Source: Opitutus sp. ER46 (GTDB lineage: Bacteria; Verrucomicrobiota; Verrucomicrobiia; Opitutales; Opitutaceae). Taken from it: DNA of 64,000 nt. A program made the translations under genes and the position numbers. The notes under the pieces are model-generated. The model was not told the origin of the DNA, made no database searches, and saw only the letters and a program-made list of their open reading frames with translations. The DNA is taken from positions 62,001 through 126,000 of the forward strand of contig NZ_QAYX01000020.1 in NCBI RefSeq assembly GCF_003054705.1. The letters run 5' to 3'. Shown here piece after piece: positions 57,606 through 64,000 of the stretch (its first letter is position 1; every line of letters begins with the position of its first letter).

Positions 57606-57611
57606 AGTATA
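57606..57611 (-). promoter_or_regulatory. Candidate -10 box of the MarR-efflux operon
   Basis: TATACT on the minus strand, about 55 nt before the MarR start. It matches the -10 consensus at five of six bases. The -35 region (about 57629-57635) is weak, which would suit a regulated promoter. Confidence 0.42.
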
Positions 57612-57652
57612 GGGATCGCCCGTCATGCCTGGAAATGCCTCCTCTCCCTAGC

Positions 57653-57675
57653 CGCTATGCCCGGCAGGCATAGCG
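57653..57675. promoter_or_regulatory. Candidate MarR operator
   Basis: CGCTATGCC and GGCATAGCG are perfect 9-bp inverted arms around CGGCA. Two further ATGCCT half-like sites lie at 57625 and 57635, across the -35 region. Size and position fit a MarR dimer site controlling the efflux operon. Confidence 0.5.
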
Positions 57676-57799
57676 CCGTCAGCCTGGTCGGACCTCTGCC
57701 GCCGGTGCATCGTCAGCGCGTTGCCGGTACCATTCGGCCCCGTGCGCTCGCCATCGGGGGATCGTGCGCGCCCCGGCGGCCCGAGGACCGATGCGGTCC

Positions 57800-58342
57800 T
57801 CAGAGAAACTCGCCCAGCCCGAACTGCCGCGGCTCGAAACCGCGCTCCTTCAGTGCGGCCGCCACCGCCTTCAGATCCAGCTGGGCCCCCGGTCGCACGC
57901 CTTTCGCGGCAAACCAGCCCTGAGGCATCTCGAGCGGAAACTTGATCTCCGTGCTGCGCGAGGCCACCGCCGCCTCGTCGAAAGGCTGGAGTGGGTAGAT
58001 TTCCCGCAACACGCCCTGCGCATCGAAGTACCCAATGTCGAGCGGCGTCGGCGTGTTCCGCATCCAGAAGCTCATCCGTTGGGTGCGGGGGTACACGAAG
58101 AGCATGCCATCGTCTGGTCCGAGATCGCGTCGGAACATCAGCCCCCGCTCCTGCTCGACATCGAGCACCGCCAGCTGCAGCCGCACCACCTTTTCCCCCA
58201 CCTTGATCGAGAAGAAGTCGGCCACCGTCTTGCGGCTCTCGACGCCGGACTTCTTCTGGGCACAGGCGGGCAGGCCCGCCGCGACGACCACTGCAGACAG
58301 CGCGAGAACGACCCGGAGCCAGGGATGCATGAACGCGCTCAT
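57800..58342 (-). CDS. DUF192 lipoprotein
   Basis: 180 residues. A short hydrophobic segment ends in LPACAQKK, a lipobox with Cys as lipid anchor. The DUF192 core follows: RLQLAVLDVEQERGLMFRRDLGPDDGMLFVYP, then MSFWMRNTPTPLDIGYFDAQGVL. This family is small, secreted or periplasmic, and of unknown function. ATG at 58342 is preferred over 58330 because GAGG lies just upstream. A 7-bp perfect hairpin (57783-57801) overlaps its stop codon but has no T-run. Divergent from the M24 peptidase across 140 bp. Confidence 0.85.
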   Translation of the reverse strand: MSAFMHPWLRVVLALSAVVVAAGLPACAQKKSGVESRKTVADFFSIKVGEKVVRLQLAVLDVEQERGLMFRRDLGPDDGMLFVYPRTQRMSFWMRNTPTPLDIGYFDAQGVLREIYPLQPFDEAAVASRSTEIKFPLEMPQGWFAAKGVRPGAQLDLKAVAAALKERGFEPRQFGLGEFL

Positions 58343-58482
58343 ACGCCTCACGCCTGACGGTGGCAAGACGCCACCCGAGGCACTGTGGACGCCGCCGCCG
58401 CGCGGCACCGGCCGCGGCCAGATTTGCGTTTGTCAGCCAGCCGGCCGCGACTCAGCTTCGGCCTTTCAACTCCTCTGCACCC

Positions 58483-59622
58483 ATGGCCCGCCCTCTCCCT
58501 CCTCCGCTGCTGTACGCCGACTCGGAACATAATGCGGACGCGCTCTACTTTGGCCGGATCAAGGTGCCGGATGCATTCATCGCCTTTGGCTGCCGCGGTC
58601 GGAAATACGCCGTGGTCAGCGCGCTGGAATTCGGGCGGGTGAAGCGAACCTCCGCTTTCGACGTCGTCCTTCCGCTCGAGGAAGGCATGCAGTCCGCGCG
58701 CGAAAAGTGGCCGCAACGCGCAGTCGGCCCCGCCGAGGTGATCGCCGTGACCGCCCGCAAGCTGAAGCAAACGAGCTTCACCATCGCCGAGGATTTTCCG
58801 GCCGCGCTCTACGCCCGGCTGACCGCGCTGGGCCTCAAGCTCACCTTCGCCCGGGGCATGCTCTTCCCCGAGCGCGAAATCAAGTCGGCCGCCGAGGCGG
58901 CGCAGATCCGCGAAGGCAACCGCTGCAGCGCCCTCGGCTTCGCGGCCGTGGAGCGCATTCTCCGCGGCAGCCGTATCAAGGGTCGCCAGCTCGTTTATCG
59001 CGGCCGGCCGGTCACCAGCGAAAGCCTCAAGTTCGCGGTGGAAGCCGCCTGCCTCGAGGCCGGCGCCATTTCCACCGGCACCATCGTCGCCGGCGGCGAT
59101 CAGGCCTGCGACCCGCACGAAACCGGTTCCGGCCCCATCCGCCCGCACGAGCTGGTGATCGTCGACATCTTTCCCCGCCTCGTGGCCACCGGATACCACG
59201 GCGACATGACCCGCACCTACCTGAAGGGCCGCGCCAGCGACGCGCAGCGCGCGCTCGTCGCCGCGGTGCGCGACGCCCAACTGGCCGCGCTTGGCCTGAT
59301 CAAGACCGGCGTCAATGGCCGCAGCGTCCACGCCAAGGTCGTCGAGCTCTTTGCCGCCCGCGGCTATGAAACCCGCCGCACGCCGCAGCGCTCCATCGGC
59401 TTCTTCCACGGGACCGGCCATGGGCTCGGTCTCGCCGTCCACGAACCCCCGCGCCTGAGCAGCGTGGTCGACTCGCCGCTCCTTCGCGGCGCGGTCGTGA
59501 CCGTCGAACCCGGGCTCTATTACCCCGGCCTCGGCGGATGCCGGATCGAGGATGTCGTCCAGGTTACCGACCGCGCGCCGCGCCTGCTCTCGAGCCACCC
59601 CTACGATTGGGAGATCCGATGA
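58483..59622 (+). CDS. M24-family metallopeptidase (Xaa-Pro aminopeptidase type)
   Basis: 379 residues. The C-terminal pita-bread domain has all five metal ligands in order: VIVDIFPR, HGDMTRTY, FFHGTGHGLG, VEPGLYY and CRIEDVV. The N-terminal creatinase-like domain is reduced (LYFGRIKVPDAFIAFG). It likely removes N-terminal residues before proline, or acts on a related small substrate. Its stop overlaps the heptose kinase start (ATGA), an unusual coupling for a peptidase and an LPS gene. ATG at 58483 starts just before the conserved region. Confidence 0.9.
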   Translation: MARPLPPPLLYADSEHNADALYFGRIKVPDAFIAFGCRGRKYAVVSALEFGRVKRTSAFDVVLPLEEGMQSAREKWPQRAVGPAEVIAVTARKLKQTSFTIAEDFPAALYARLTALGLKLTFARGMLFPEREIKSAAEAAQIREGNRCSALGFAAVERILRGSRIKGRQLVYRGRPVTSESLKFAVEAACLEAGAISTGTIVAGGDQACDPHETGSGPIRPHELVIVDIFPRLVATGYHGDMTRTYLKGRASDAQRALVAAVRDAQLAALGLIKTGVNGRSVHAKVVELFAARGYETRRTPQRSIGFFHGTGHGLGLAVHEPPRLSSVVDSPLLRGAVVTVEPGLYYPGLGGCRIEDVVQVTDRAPRLLSSHPYDWEIR

Positions 59623-60593
59623 AAGCGCTGCCCTCCTTGCTCAAGAAGATCACCGGCCTGCGCATCCTCGTCGTCGGCGATGTCATGCTCGATCACTACG
59701 TCTGGGGCGACGCCACCCGCATCTCGCCCGAGGCTCCGGTCCCGGTGGTGGACATCGCACGGGACAGCTGGACCGCCGGCGGCGCGGCCAACGTGGCACT
59801 GAACATCGCCTCGCTGGGCGCGACCTGCACCGTGGCCGGCTTCTTCGGCAACGACGAAGCAGGCGCCAAGCTCACCGCGATCCTGCACGAGCGCGCCATC
59901 ACCACCCTCCCGACGCCGGGCACAGCGGCAACCATCGTCAAGACGCGCGTACTCGTGCAGCACCAGCAGCTCTGCCGCCTCGATCGCGAGGCCGCGCCGA
60001 CTGCGTATCAACTGGGCGCGGACGCCGCCGAAAAGCTGCTCAAGCCGGCCATCGCCGCGTGCGACGCCGTCATCCTCTCCGATTACGCAAAAGGCATACT
60101 CACGGACGAGCTCGTGGCGCGCGTGACCAAGCTGGCGCGGGCCAAGGGGAAGATCGTCGCCCTGGATCCGAAGCCCAAGCGGCGCCTTGCGTTCCACGGG
60201 CTCGATCTCATCACGCCAAACAAACGCGAGTCGCTGCAGCTCGCCGGCATTGAGCCATCCCCGCACGTCCCCTTCCCCGCCGCCGAAGTCTGCGCCCGGC
60301 TGCACGAACTCTACGGCACACGGCATCTCGTCATCACGCTCGGCGAGGACGGCATGCTGCTCAGCTCGGAAGGGCGCATCGTGCAGACCATCCCGACCGC
60401 CGCGCGCGAGGTGTTCGATGTCTCCGGCGCCGGCGACACCGCGCTCGCCGGCCTCGTCCTCGCGCTCGCCGCCGGTGCGAAGCTCGAGACCGCCGCTCAT
60501 TTTGCCAACGCCGCCGCCGGCGTCGTGGTCGGAAAGCTCGGCACGGCCACCGTCACGCCCGCGGAGCTGATCGCATACGTCAACCGGCGCTGA
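59619..60593 (+). CDS. rfaE1: D-glycero-beta-D-manno-heptose-7-phosphate kinase (HldE kinase-domain protein)
   Basis: 324 residues. PfkB/ribokinase fold: ILVVGDVMLDHYVWGDATRISPEAPVPVV is the classical RfaE1 start; then GGAANVALNIASLGA, LSDYAKGIL, DPKP, TPNKRESL and DVSGAGDTALAGL with the catalytic Asp. It phosphorylates heptose-7-phosphate at C1 in ADP-heptose synthesis for the LPS core. The adenylyltransferase half found in HldE is absent and must be separate. GGAG lies 6 nt before the ATG. The next gene is the GmhB-like phosphatase that would act second. Confidence 0.93.
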   Translation: MKALPSLLKKITGLRILVVGDVMLDHYVWGDATRISPEAPVPVVDIARDSWTAGGAANVALNIASLGATCTVAGFFGNDEAGAKLTAILHERAITTLPTPGTAATIVKTRVLVQHQQLCRLDREAAPTAYQLGADAAEKLLKPAIAACDAVILSDYAKGILTDELVARVTKLARAKGKIVALDPKPKRRLAFHGLDLITPNKRESLQLAGIEPSPHVPFPAAEVCARLHELYGTRHLVITLGEDGMLLSSEGRIVQTIPTAAREVFDVSGAGDTALAGLVLALAAGAKLETAAHFANAAAGVVVGKLGTATVTPAELIAYVNRR

Positions 60594-60614
60594 CCCGCGC
60601 TGCCTTTCCTCCGC

Positions 60615-61175
60615 TTGCACCCGTCCTCCGCCTCACCCGGCCGCGCCGCGCTGTTCCTCGATCGCGACGGCACGCTGATCCTCGACAAGCACTACCTGGC
60701 CGACCCGGCCGGGGTGGAATTGATTCCCGGTGTGCCCGCCGCGCTGCAATGCGCCAAGGCGCAGGGCTACGATCTTTTCCTCTTCACGAACCAGTCCGGC
60801 ATCGGCCGCGGCATGTACACGCTCGACGACACCCTGCGCTGCAACGCGCGCATGGAGGAGCTGATTGGCCTGCCCGCCCCGTTGTTCACCGACGTCTGCA
60901 TCGCTCCGGAGGCGCCCGACCAGCCGCAGCAGTACCGCAAGCCGTCGCCGCGGTTCATCCTCGAGAGCATCGCGCGGCACGGACTCGATCCCGACCGCTG
61001 CTGGATGGTCGGCGACAATCTCGCCGACGTGCAGGCAGGCCAGAATGCCGGGATCAACCTCGCGGTCGTCTGCACCGGCAAGCTCACCGCCGACCAGTGG
61101 GCCGCGCGGGGCATTCCGAACCTGCACGTCTTCCCGACGCTCGTAGAGTTTGCCCGATCGCTCGCGGCCTCCTAG
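60615..61175 (+). CDS. gmhB: GmhB-like HAD phosphatase (heptose-1,7-bisphosphate phosphatase), zinc loop missing
   Basis: 186 residues from TTG at 60615 (no ATG or GTG lies before the conserved core). HAD motifs: FLDRDGTLILDK (nucleophile Asp), FTNQSGIGRGM, YRKPSPRFIL and MVGDNLADVQAG. E. coli GmhB binds zinc through a Cys/His loop before the KP motif; here that stretch is CIAPEAPDQPQQYRKP, with one Cys only, so the zinc site is not formed. It removes the C7 phosphate of heptose bisphosphate; position after the heptose kinase supports this. A histidinol-phosphatase-like role is the alternative. Confidence 0.85.
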   Translation: MHPSSASPGRAALFLDRDGTLILDKHYLADPAGVELIPGVPAALQCAKAQGYDLFLFTNQSGIGRGMYTLDDTLRCNARMEELIGLPAPLFTDVCIAPEAPDQPQQYRKPSPRFILESIARHGLDPDRCWMVGDNLADVQAGQNAGINLAVVCTGKLTADQWAARGIPNLHVFPTLVEFARSLAAS

Positions 61176-61190
61176 CCCGCGGCCACCGAG

Positions 61191-62093
61191 ATGCCCGAAC
61201 TCGCCGAGGTTGAATTCTATCGCAAGCGCTGGGATCTCGCCGCGCGCGGCGACCACGTGGTCAAGATTCGCCTGCACGAGGGCAAGAAGCTCCTGCGCGG
61301 TGTCGACGTGCCGGCGCTCCAGCGCGCCCTCAGCGGCGCGACCTTCGTGGGGTCCGAAGCCCGCGCCAAACAGATGCTCTTTCGCTTCCGACGCGCCTCG
61401 GGGCAGGCGGACGTCTGGCTCGGCATTCACCTCGGGATGACCGGTGAGCTCAGCGTGCAGCCTGCGGACTACCAACCTGGGCAACACGATCATCTGGTAT
61501 TGATCACCGCCCGCCCGCCCCACTCCGCCCGAAAATCGGCATCCGGCCATCACGCCCTGGTATTGAACGATCCGCGCATGTTTGGCCGGGTGCAGTTTCA
61601 CCTCGGCCGCGAGGCCCCGGCGTGGTGGACGCGCATCGCGCCCGCACTGCTCTCGAACGCGTTCACCGTCGAGGCCGTCAGCACATTCCTGCAACGCCGC
61701 CGCCGCGCCCCGATCAAGGCGGTCCTGCTGATGCAGGAGCGTTTCCCAGGTATCGGGAACTGGATGGCCGACGAGATTCTCTGGCGCGCCGGCATCCACC
61801 CCCGCCGTGCCGCCGGCACGCTCACTCCGGCCGAAGTCCGAGCGCTGTGGCGCGAATGCCGCCACGTCTGCCGGTTGGCGCTTGCGGCCATCGCCGGCCG
61901 TGGCGACACGCTGCCGCCGGATCTCAACGTGAACATCCCGCGCACGTGGCTGTTCCTTCATCGCTGGCGCCCCGGCGGTCTCGACCCCCGCTCCGGCACG
62001 CCCCTCGCGCACGCCACCATCGGCGGGCGCACCACCTGCTGGTCTCCCGCCCGACAGATTCTGCCCGCGCTTCGCCGCCGTCGCACCCGCTGA
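61191..62093 (+). CDS. Fpg/Nei-family DNA glycosylase with zincless finger
   Basis: 300 residues. PELAEVE at the N-terminus supplies catalytic Pro2 and Glu3; AKQMLFRF carries the beta-loop Lys; the helix-two-turn-helix FPGIGNWMADEILWRAGIHP is intact. The C-terminal finger normally has four zinc Cys; here it reads GLDPRSGTPLAHATIGGRTTCWSPARQ, losing all four while keeping the R-T-T hairpin. This resembles the 'zincless finger' of NEIL1-type enzymes. It should excise oxidised bases and nick abasic sites. Starts 15 nt after gmhB. Fpg versus Nei specificity is not resolved. Confidence 0.88.
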   Translation: MPELAEVEFYRKRWDLAARGDHVVKIRLHEGKKLLRGVDVPALQRALSGATFVGSEARAKQMLFRFRRASGQADVWLGIHLGMTGELSVQPADYQPGQHDHLVLITARPPHSARKSASGHHALVLNDPRMFGRVQFHLGREAPAWWTRIAPALLSNAFTVEAVSTFLQRRRRAPIKAVLLMQERFPGIGNWMADEILWRAGIHPRRAAGTLTPAEVRALWRECRHVCRLALAAIAGRGDTLPPDLNVNIPRTWLFLHRWRPGGLDPRSGTPLAHATIGGRTTCWSPARQILPALRRRRTR

Positions 62094-62162
62094 GCTCAGG
62101 GCGACCCGCACCGGCCGTTCTGCCCACTTGCCCCGCCCCGGGTCGGCGCGATACTGCCCACG

Positions 62163-62918
62163 ATGGCCGCGCCGAAGAAACAACGTCTGGATGAACTGCT
62201 GGTCGCCCGCGGGCTCGCCGAGTCGCGCGCCCAGGCGAAGGCGCTCATCATGAGCGGCCGCGTGCGCCATGGCACCGAACGACTCGACAAGCCCGGCAAG
62301 GATTTCCCGGTCGAGACCGAGATTACCGTCGACCAGCCGCCGCGCTTCGTCAGCCGCGGCGGCGAAAAGCTCCAGGGCGCGATCGATCAGTTCCATCTCG
62401 ATTTTCGCGGCGCCCATGTCCTGGACGTGGGCGCGTCCACCGGCGGGTTCACCGACTGTGCCCTGCAGGCTGGCGCCGCGGACGTGGTCTGCGTCGATGT
62501 GGGCCGCGCCCAGCTCCACGCCAAGCTGCGCGGCGATCCCCGCGTCACCAACATCGAGAAGCTCAACGCGCGCTTCATCTCGCCCGCCGACCTGCCGCGC
62601 CCCGCCTACGATGCGATCGTGATGGATCTCTCCTTCATCTCGCTCACGACCGTCTGGCCGGCGGTCTGGCCGCTCCTCCGCCCCGGCGGCACGCTCGTCG
62701 CCCTCGTGAAGCCGCAGTTCGAAGCCGGCAAGGAGGAGGTCGACAAGGGCCGCGGCGTCATCCGGGACCCGGCGGTACAGGAAGGCGTCCTGACTCGCGT
62801 CCGCGAATTCGCGCTGGCCGAACTGCCGGGCGCCGAACTCGTCGGCACGATGGACTCGCCCATCACCGGCGCCGACGGCAACCGTGAGTTTCTGCTCGGG
62901 CTGCGCAAAGCGATCTGA
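62163..62918 (+). CDS. tlyA: TlyA-family rRNA 2'-O-methyltransferase
   Basis: 251 residues. N-terminal S4 RNA-binding domain ([28 protein letters not shown]), then [13 protein letters not shown] linker ([13 protein letters not shown]), SAM site [27 protein letters not shown] and [21 protein letters not shown]. TlyA proteins methylate cytidine 2'-O positions in 16S and 23S rRNA; some are called hemolysins. The ATG at 62163 gives the canonical start. Co-directional with the glycosylase upstream and NAD kinase downstream. Confidence 0.94.
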   Translation: MAAPKKQRLDELLVARGLAESRAQAKALIMSGRVRHGTERLDKPGKDFPVETEITVDQPPRFVSRGGEKLQGAIDQFHLDFRGAHVLDVGASTGGFTDCALQAGAADVVCVDVGRAQLHAKLRGDPRVTNIEKLNARFISPADLPRPAYDAIVMDLSFISLTTVWPAVWPLLRPGGTLVALVKPQFEAGKEEVDKGRGVIRDPAVQEGVLTRVREFALAELPGAELVGTMDSPITGADGNREFLLGLRKAI

Positions 62919-62991
62919 GTGGCGCCGCGCGGCCTGCCGCGCAACAAGTCCCTAGACTTCCCCGGCACCCTGCGTAGTGTCCACGCCTCGA

Positions 62992-63828
62992 ATGAAACCG
63001 TTGCGCAAGCTCGCGTTCGTGGTGAACGAGGACAAGGCCGGCGCCCCCGCGCTCGGCCGCGAGCTCGCGGCGATCGCCCGCCAGATGGGCGTGCAGTTCA
63101 AGTCCACCACCCGCTTCCCCCTGCCGCGCGGGTATCTGAAAGGTTGGGACGCCTGCTGCGTGATCGGCGGCGACGGCACCCTGCTCGGCGTCGCGCGCGA
63201 ATCGGCCCAATGCCGGGTTCCGATCATCGGGGTCAACCGCGGCAGCCTCGGCTTCCTCACCACGTTTTCCTCCGACGAGGCCCGCGCGCACTTTTCCGAC
63301 CTGCTCAAGGGCAAGTTCCGGGTCGAGAACCGCACCATGCTCGATTGCTCCACCGGCACCGGGTCGCACGACCTCGCGCTGAACGACGTGGTGATCAAGG
63401 ACGAGGTAAACTCGCGCCTGGTACGGCTTGAGGTGTTTGCCGACGGCGAACTCGTGACGGACTACACCTGCGACGGCCTGATCTTCTCCACGGCCACGGG
63501 CTCAACCGCCTATAATCTTTCGGCCGGAGGGCCGATCCTGCACCCCGCCGCCAGCGTCATCGCGATGACGCCCATCTGCCCACATACGCTTAGCAACCGG
63601 TCGATCATCTTTCGCGACACCGTCCGCATCCGCGTCTTCAACCGCTCCGACAGCTCCCGGCTGCTCGTGGCGATGGACGGCCAGCGCAACCTGAAGGTCA
63701 GCGCCAACGCGGTGGAGATCTCGATGGCCAAACAGCGGCTGCCGCTCGTGCAGCGGCCTGACTACTCCCACTTCACGGTGGTGCGGACGAAGCTGAACTG
63801 GAGCGGAGCCTTCGCCGAGAAGATCTGA
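62992..63828 (+). CDS. nadK: NAD kinase
   Basis: 278 residues. VIGGDGTLLG is the GGDGT nucleotide motif; NRGSLGFLT, LNDVVI and DGLIFSTATGSTAYNLSAGGPILHP complete the family pattern. It makes NADP from NAD and ATP in the cytoplasm. An in-frame GTG at 62977 would add five residues; the ATG was chosen since neither has a clear ribosome-binding site. TlyA-NadK neighbours are common in bacteria. No terminator is visible in the 42 bp after the stop on this strand; the hairpin at 63871 serves the opposite strand. Confidence 0.95.
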   Translation: MKPLRKLAFVVNEDKAGAPALGRELAAIARQMGVQFKSTTRFPLPRGYLKGWDACCVIGGDGTLLGVARESAQCRVPIIGVNRGSLGFLTTFSSDEARAHFSDLLKGKFRVENRTMLDCSTGTGSHDLALNDVVIKDEVNSRLVRLEVFADGELVTDYTCDGLIFSTATGSTAYNLSAGGPILHPAASVIAMTPICPHTLSNRSIIFRDTVRIRVFNRSDSSRLLVAMDGQRNLKVSANAVEISMAKQRLPLVQRPDYSHFTVVRTKLNWSGAFAEKI

Positions 63829-63870
63829 TCTGCACCGCCCGGCCGGGCGTTGCTCCCTGCGGGCCCGGGG

Positions 63871-63904
63871 AAAACAAAAACCCCGGCCGGAGTTCGGCCG
63901 GGGT
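63871..63904 (-). terminator. Rho-independent terminator of the right-edge gene
   Basis: On the minus strand a perfect 10-bp GC stem (63880-63904, 5-nt loop) is followed by TTTTTGTTTT (63871-63880). It lies about 20 bp after the stop codon at 63924-63926. Confidence 0.87.
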
Positions 63905-63923
63905 CGGATGCCGCCGCTCGCGC

Positions 63924-64000
63924 CTACGATGTCGCCGGGGCCTTCTCGGCCGCCTTCGCCTTGGCGCGCTCCTCCGCCTTGCGCTTCTTGGCCTCACGGA
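63924..64000 (-). CDS. C-terminal end of a Lys/Ala/Glu-rich protein (cut by window edge)
   Basis: Reading leftward from base 64000, 24 codons encode REAKKRKAEERAKAKAAEKA followed by PATS and a TAG stop (63924-63926). The strongly basic Ala-rich tail, immediately followed by a strong terminator, is like the C-termini of several ribosomal proteins, but nothing is visible that identifies which, or excludes another basic protein. The other frames over this stretch do not look coding. Confidence 0.6.
   Translation of the reverse strand, partial: REAKKRKAEERAKAKAAEKAPATS

Overview
This is a GC-rich, densely packed bacterial chromosome segment from a Gram-negative organism. OMPLA-type phospholipase, TolC/RND efflux and heptose (LPS core) genes show an outer membrane. 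Four traits together suggest Verrucomicrobiota, most likely an Opitutaceae relative: a giant beta-strand-repeat protein ending in a PEP-CTERM signal, a secreted repeat protein ending in two 'RAVGPS' modules, many small lineage-style intergenic repeats, and a GSII-type glutamine synthetase start. This is inference from gene content, with no database search. Both window edges cut genes (glnII at the left; the Lys/Ala-rich tail of an unidentified gene at the right). No tRNA, rRNA, CRISPR array, prophage or intact insertion sequence was seen.

Layout. 1-2.7 kb: glnII start, a compact Ser/Thr-kinase-like gene translationally coupled to a PP2C phosphatase, a gamma-glutamylcyclotransferase-like gene and hpf. 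2.9-8.6 kb: a 1660-residue secreted Ig/NHL repeat protein and a 763-bp repeat-filled intergenic region. 8.6-26.0 kb: a catabolic island for branched-chain acyl-CoAs. It holds acyl-CoA dehydrogenase, an IcmF-type mutase split into a B12/G-protein subunit and a mutase subunit, a biotin-dependent carboxyltransferase, AtuA split into two genes, enoyl-CoA hydratase, a single-chain E1alpha-E1beta-E2 branched-chain 2-oxoacid dehydrogenase, a FadB-like bifunctional enzyme, thiolase and a LuxR-type regulator. 26.4-28 kb: glutaredoxin and galM. 28.1-39.6 kb: an apparent operon reading leftward: hydroxyacid dehydrogenase (GarR-like), HpcH/HpaI aldolase, a secreted DUF4450-like glycosidase-type protein, and the PEP-CTERM adhesin. 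39.7-49.3 kb: DUF3300 lipoprotein, malic enzyme, a receiver-HDOD protein, a small membrane protein, ppdK and a LytTR regulator. 49.3-57.6 kb: EF-hand protein, OMPLA, TolC, RND pump, membrane-fusion protein and MarR regulator, all leftward. 57.8-64 kb: DUF192 lipoprotein; then rightward M24 peptidase, heptose kinase, GmhB-like phosphatase, a zincless Fpg/Nei glycosylase, TlyA and NAD kinase.

How they work together. In the island, the oxoacid dehydrogenase would make branched acyl-CoAs; acyl-CoA dehydrogenase, hydratase, FadB-like enzyme and thiolase would process them; the B12 mutase would rearrange a branched or linear C4/C5 acyl-CoA; the carboxyltransferase with AtuA suggests a leucine- or terpenoid-like branch. 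The carboxylase's biotin subunit, an HMG-CoA lyase and the E3 subunit are not in the window. Malic enzyme and PPDK supply pyruvate/PEP interconversion. The GarR-HpaI-glycosidase-adhesin set looks like a polysaccharide or sugar-acid locus. The most unusual features are the single-chain oxoacid dehydrogenase without a visible subunit-binding domain, the differently split IcmF, the mini-kinase/PP2C pair, two receiver domains lacking the phosphoacceptor Asp, the zincless glycosylase, and repeat sequence inserted in the acyl-CoA dehydrogenase gene.
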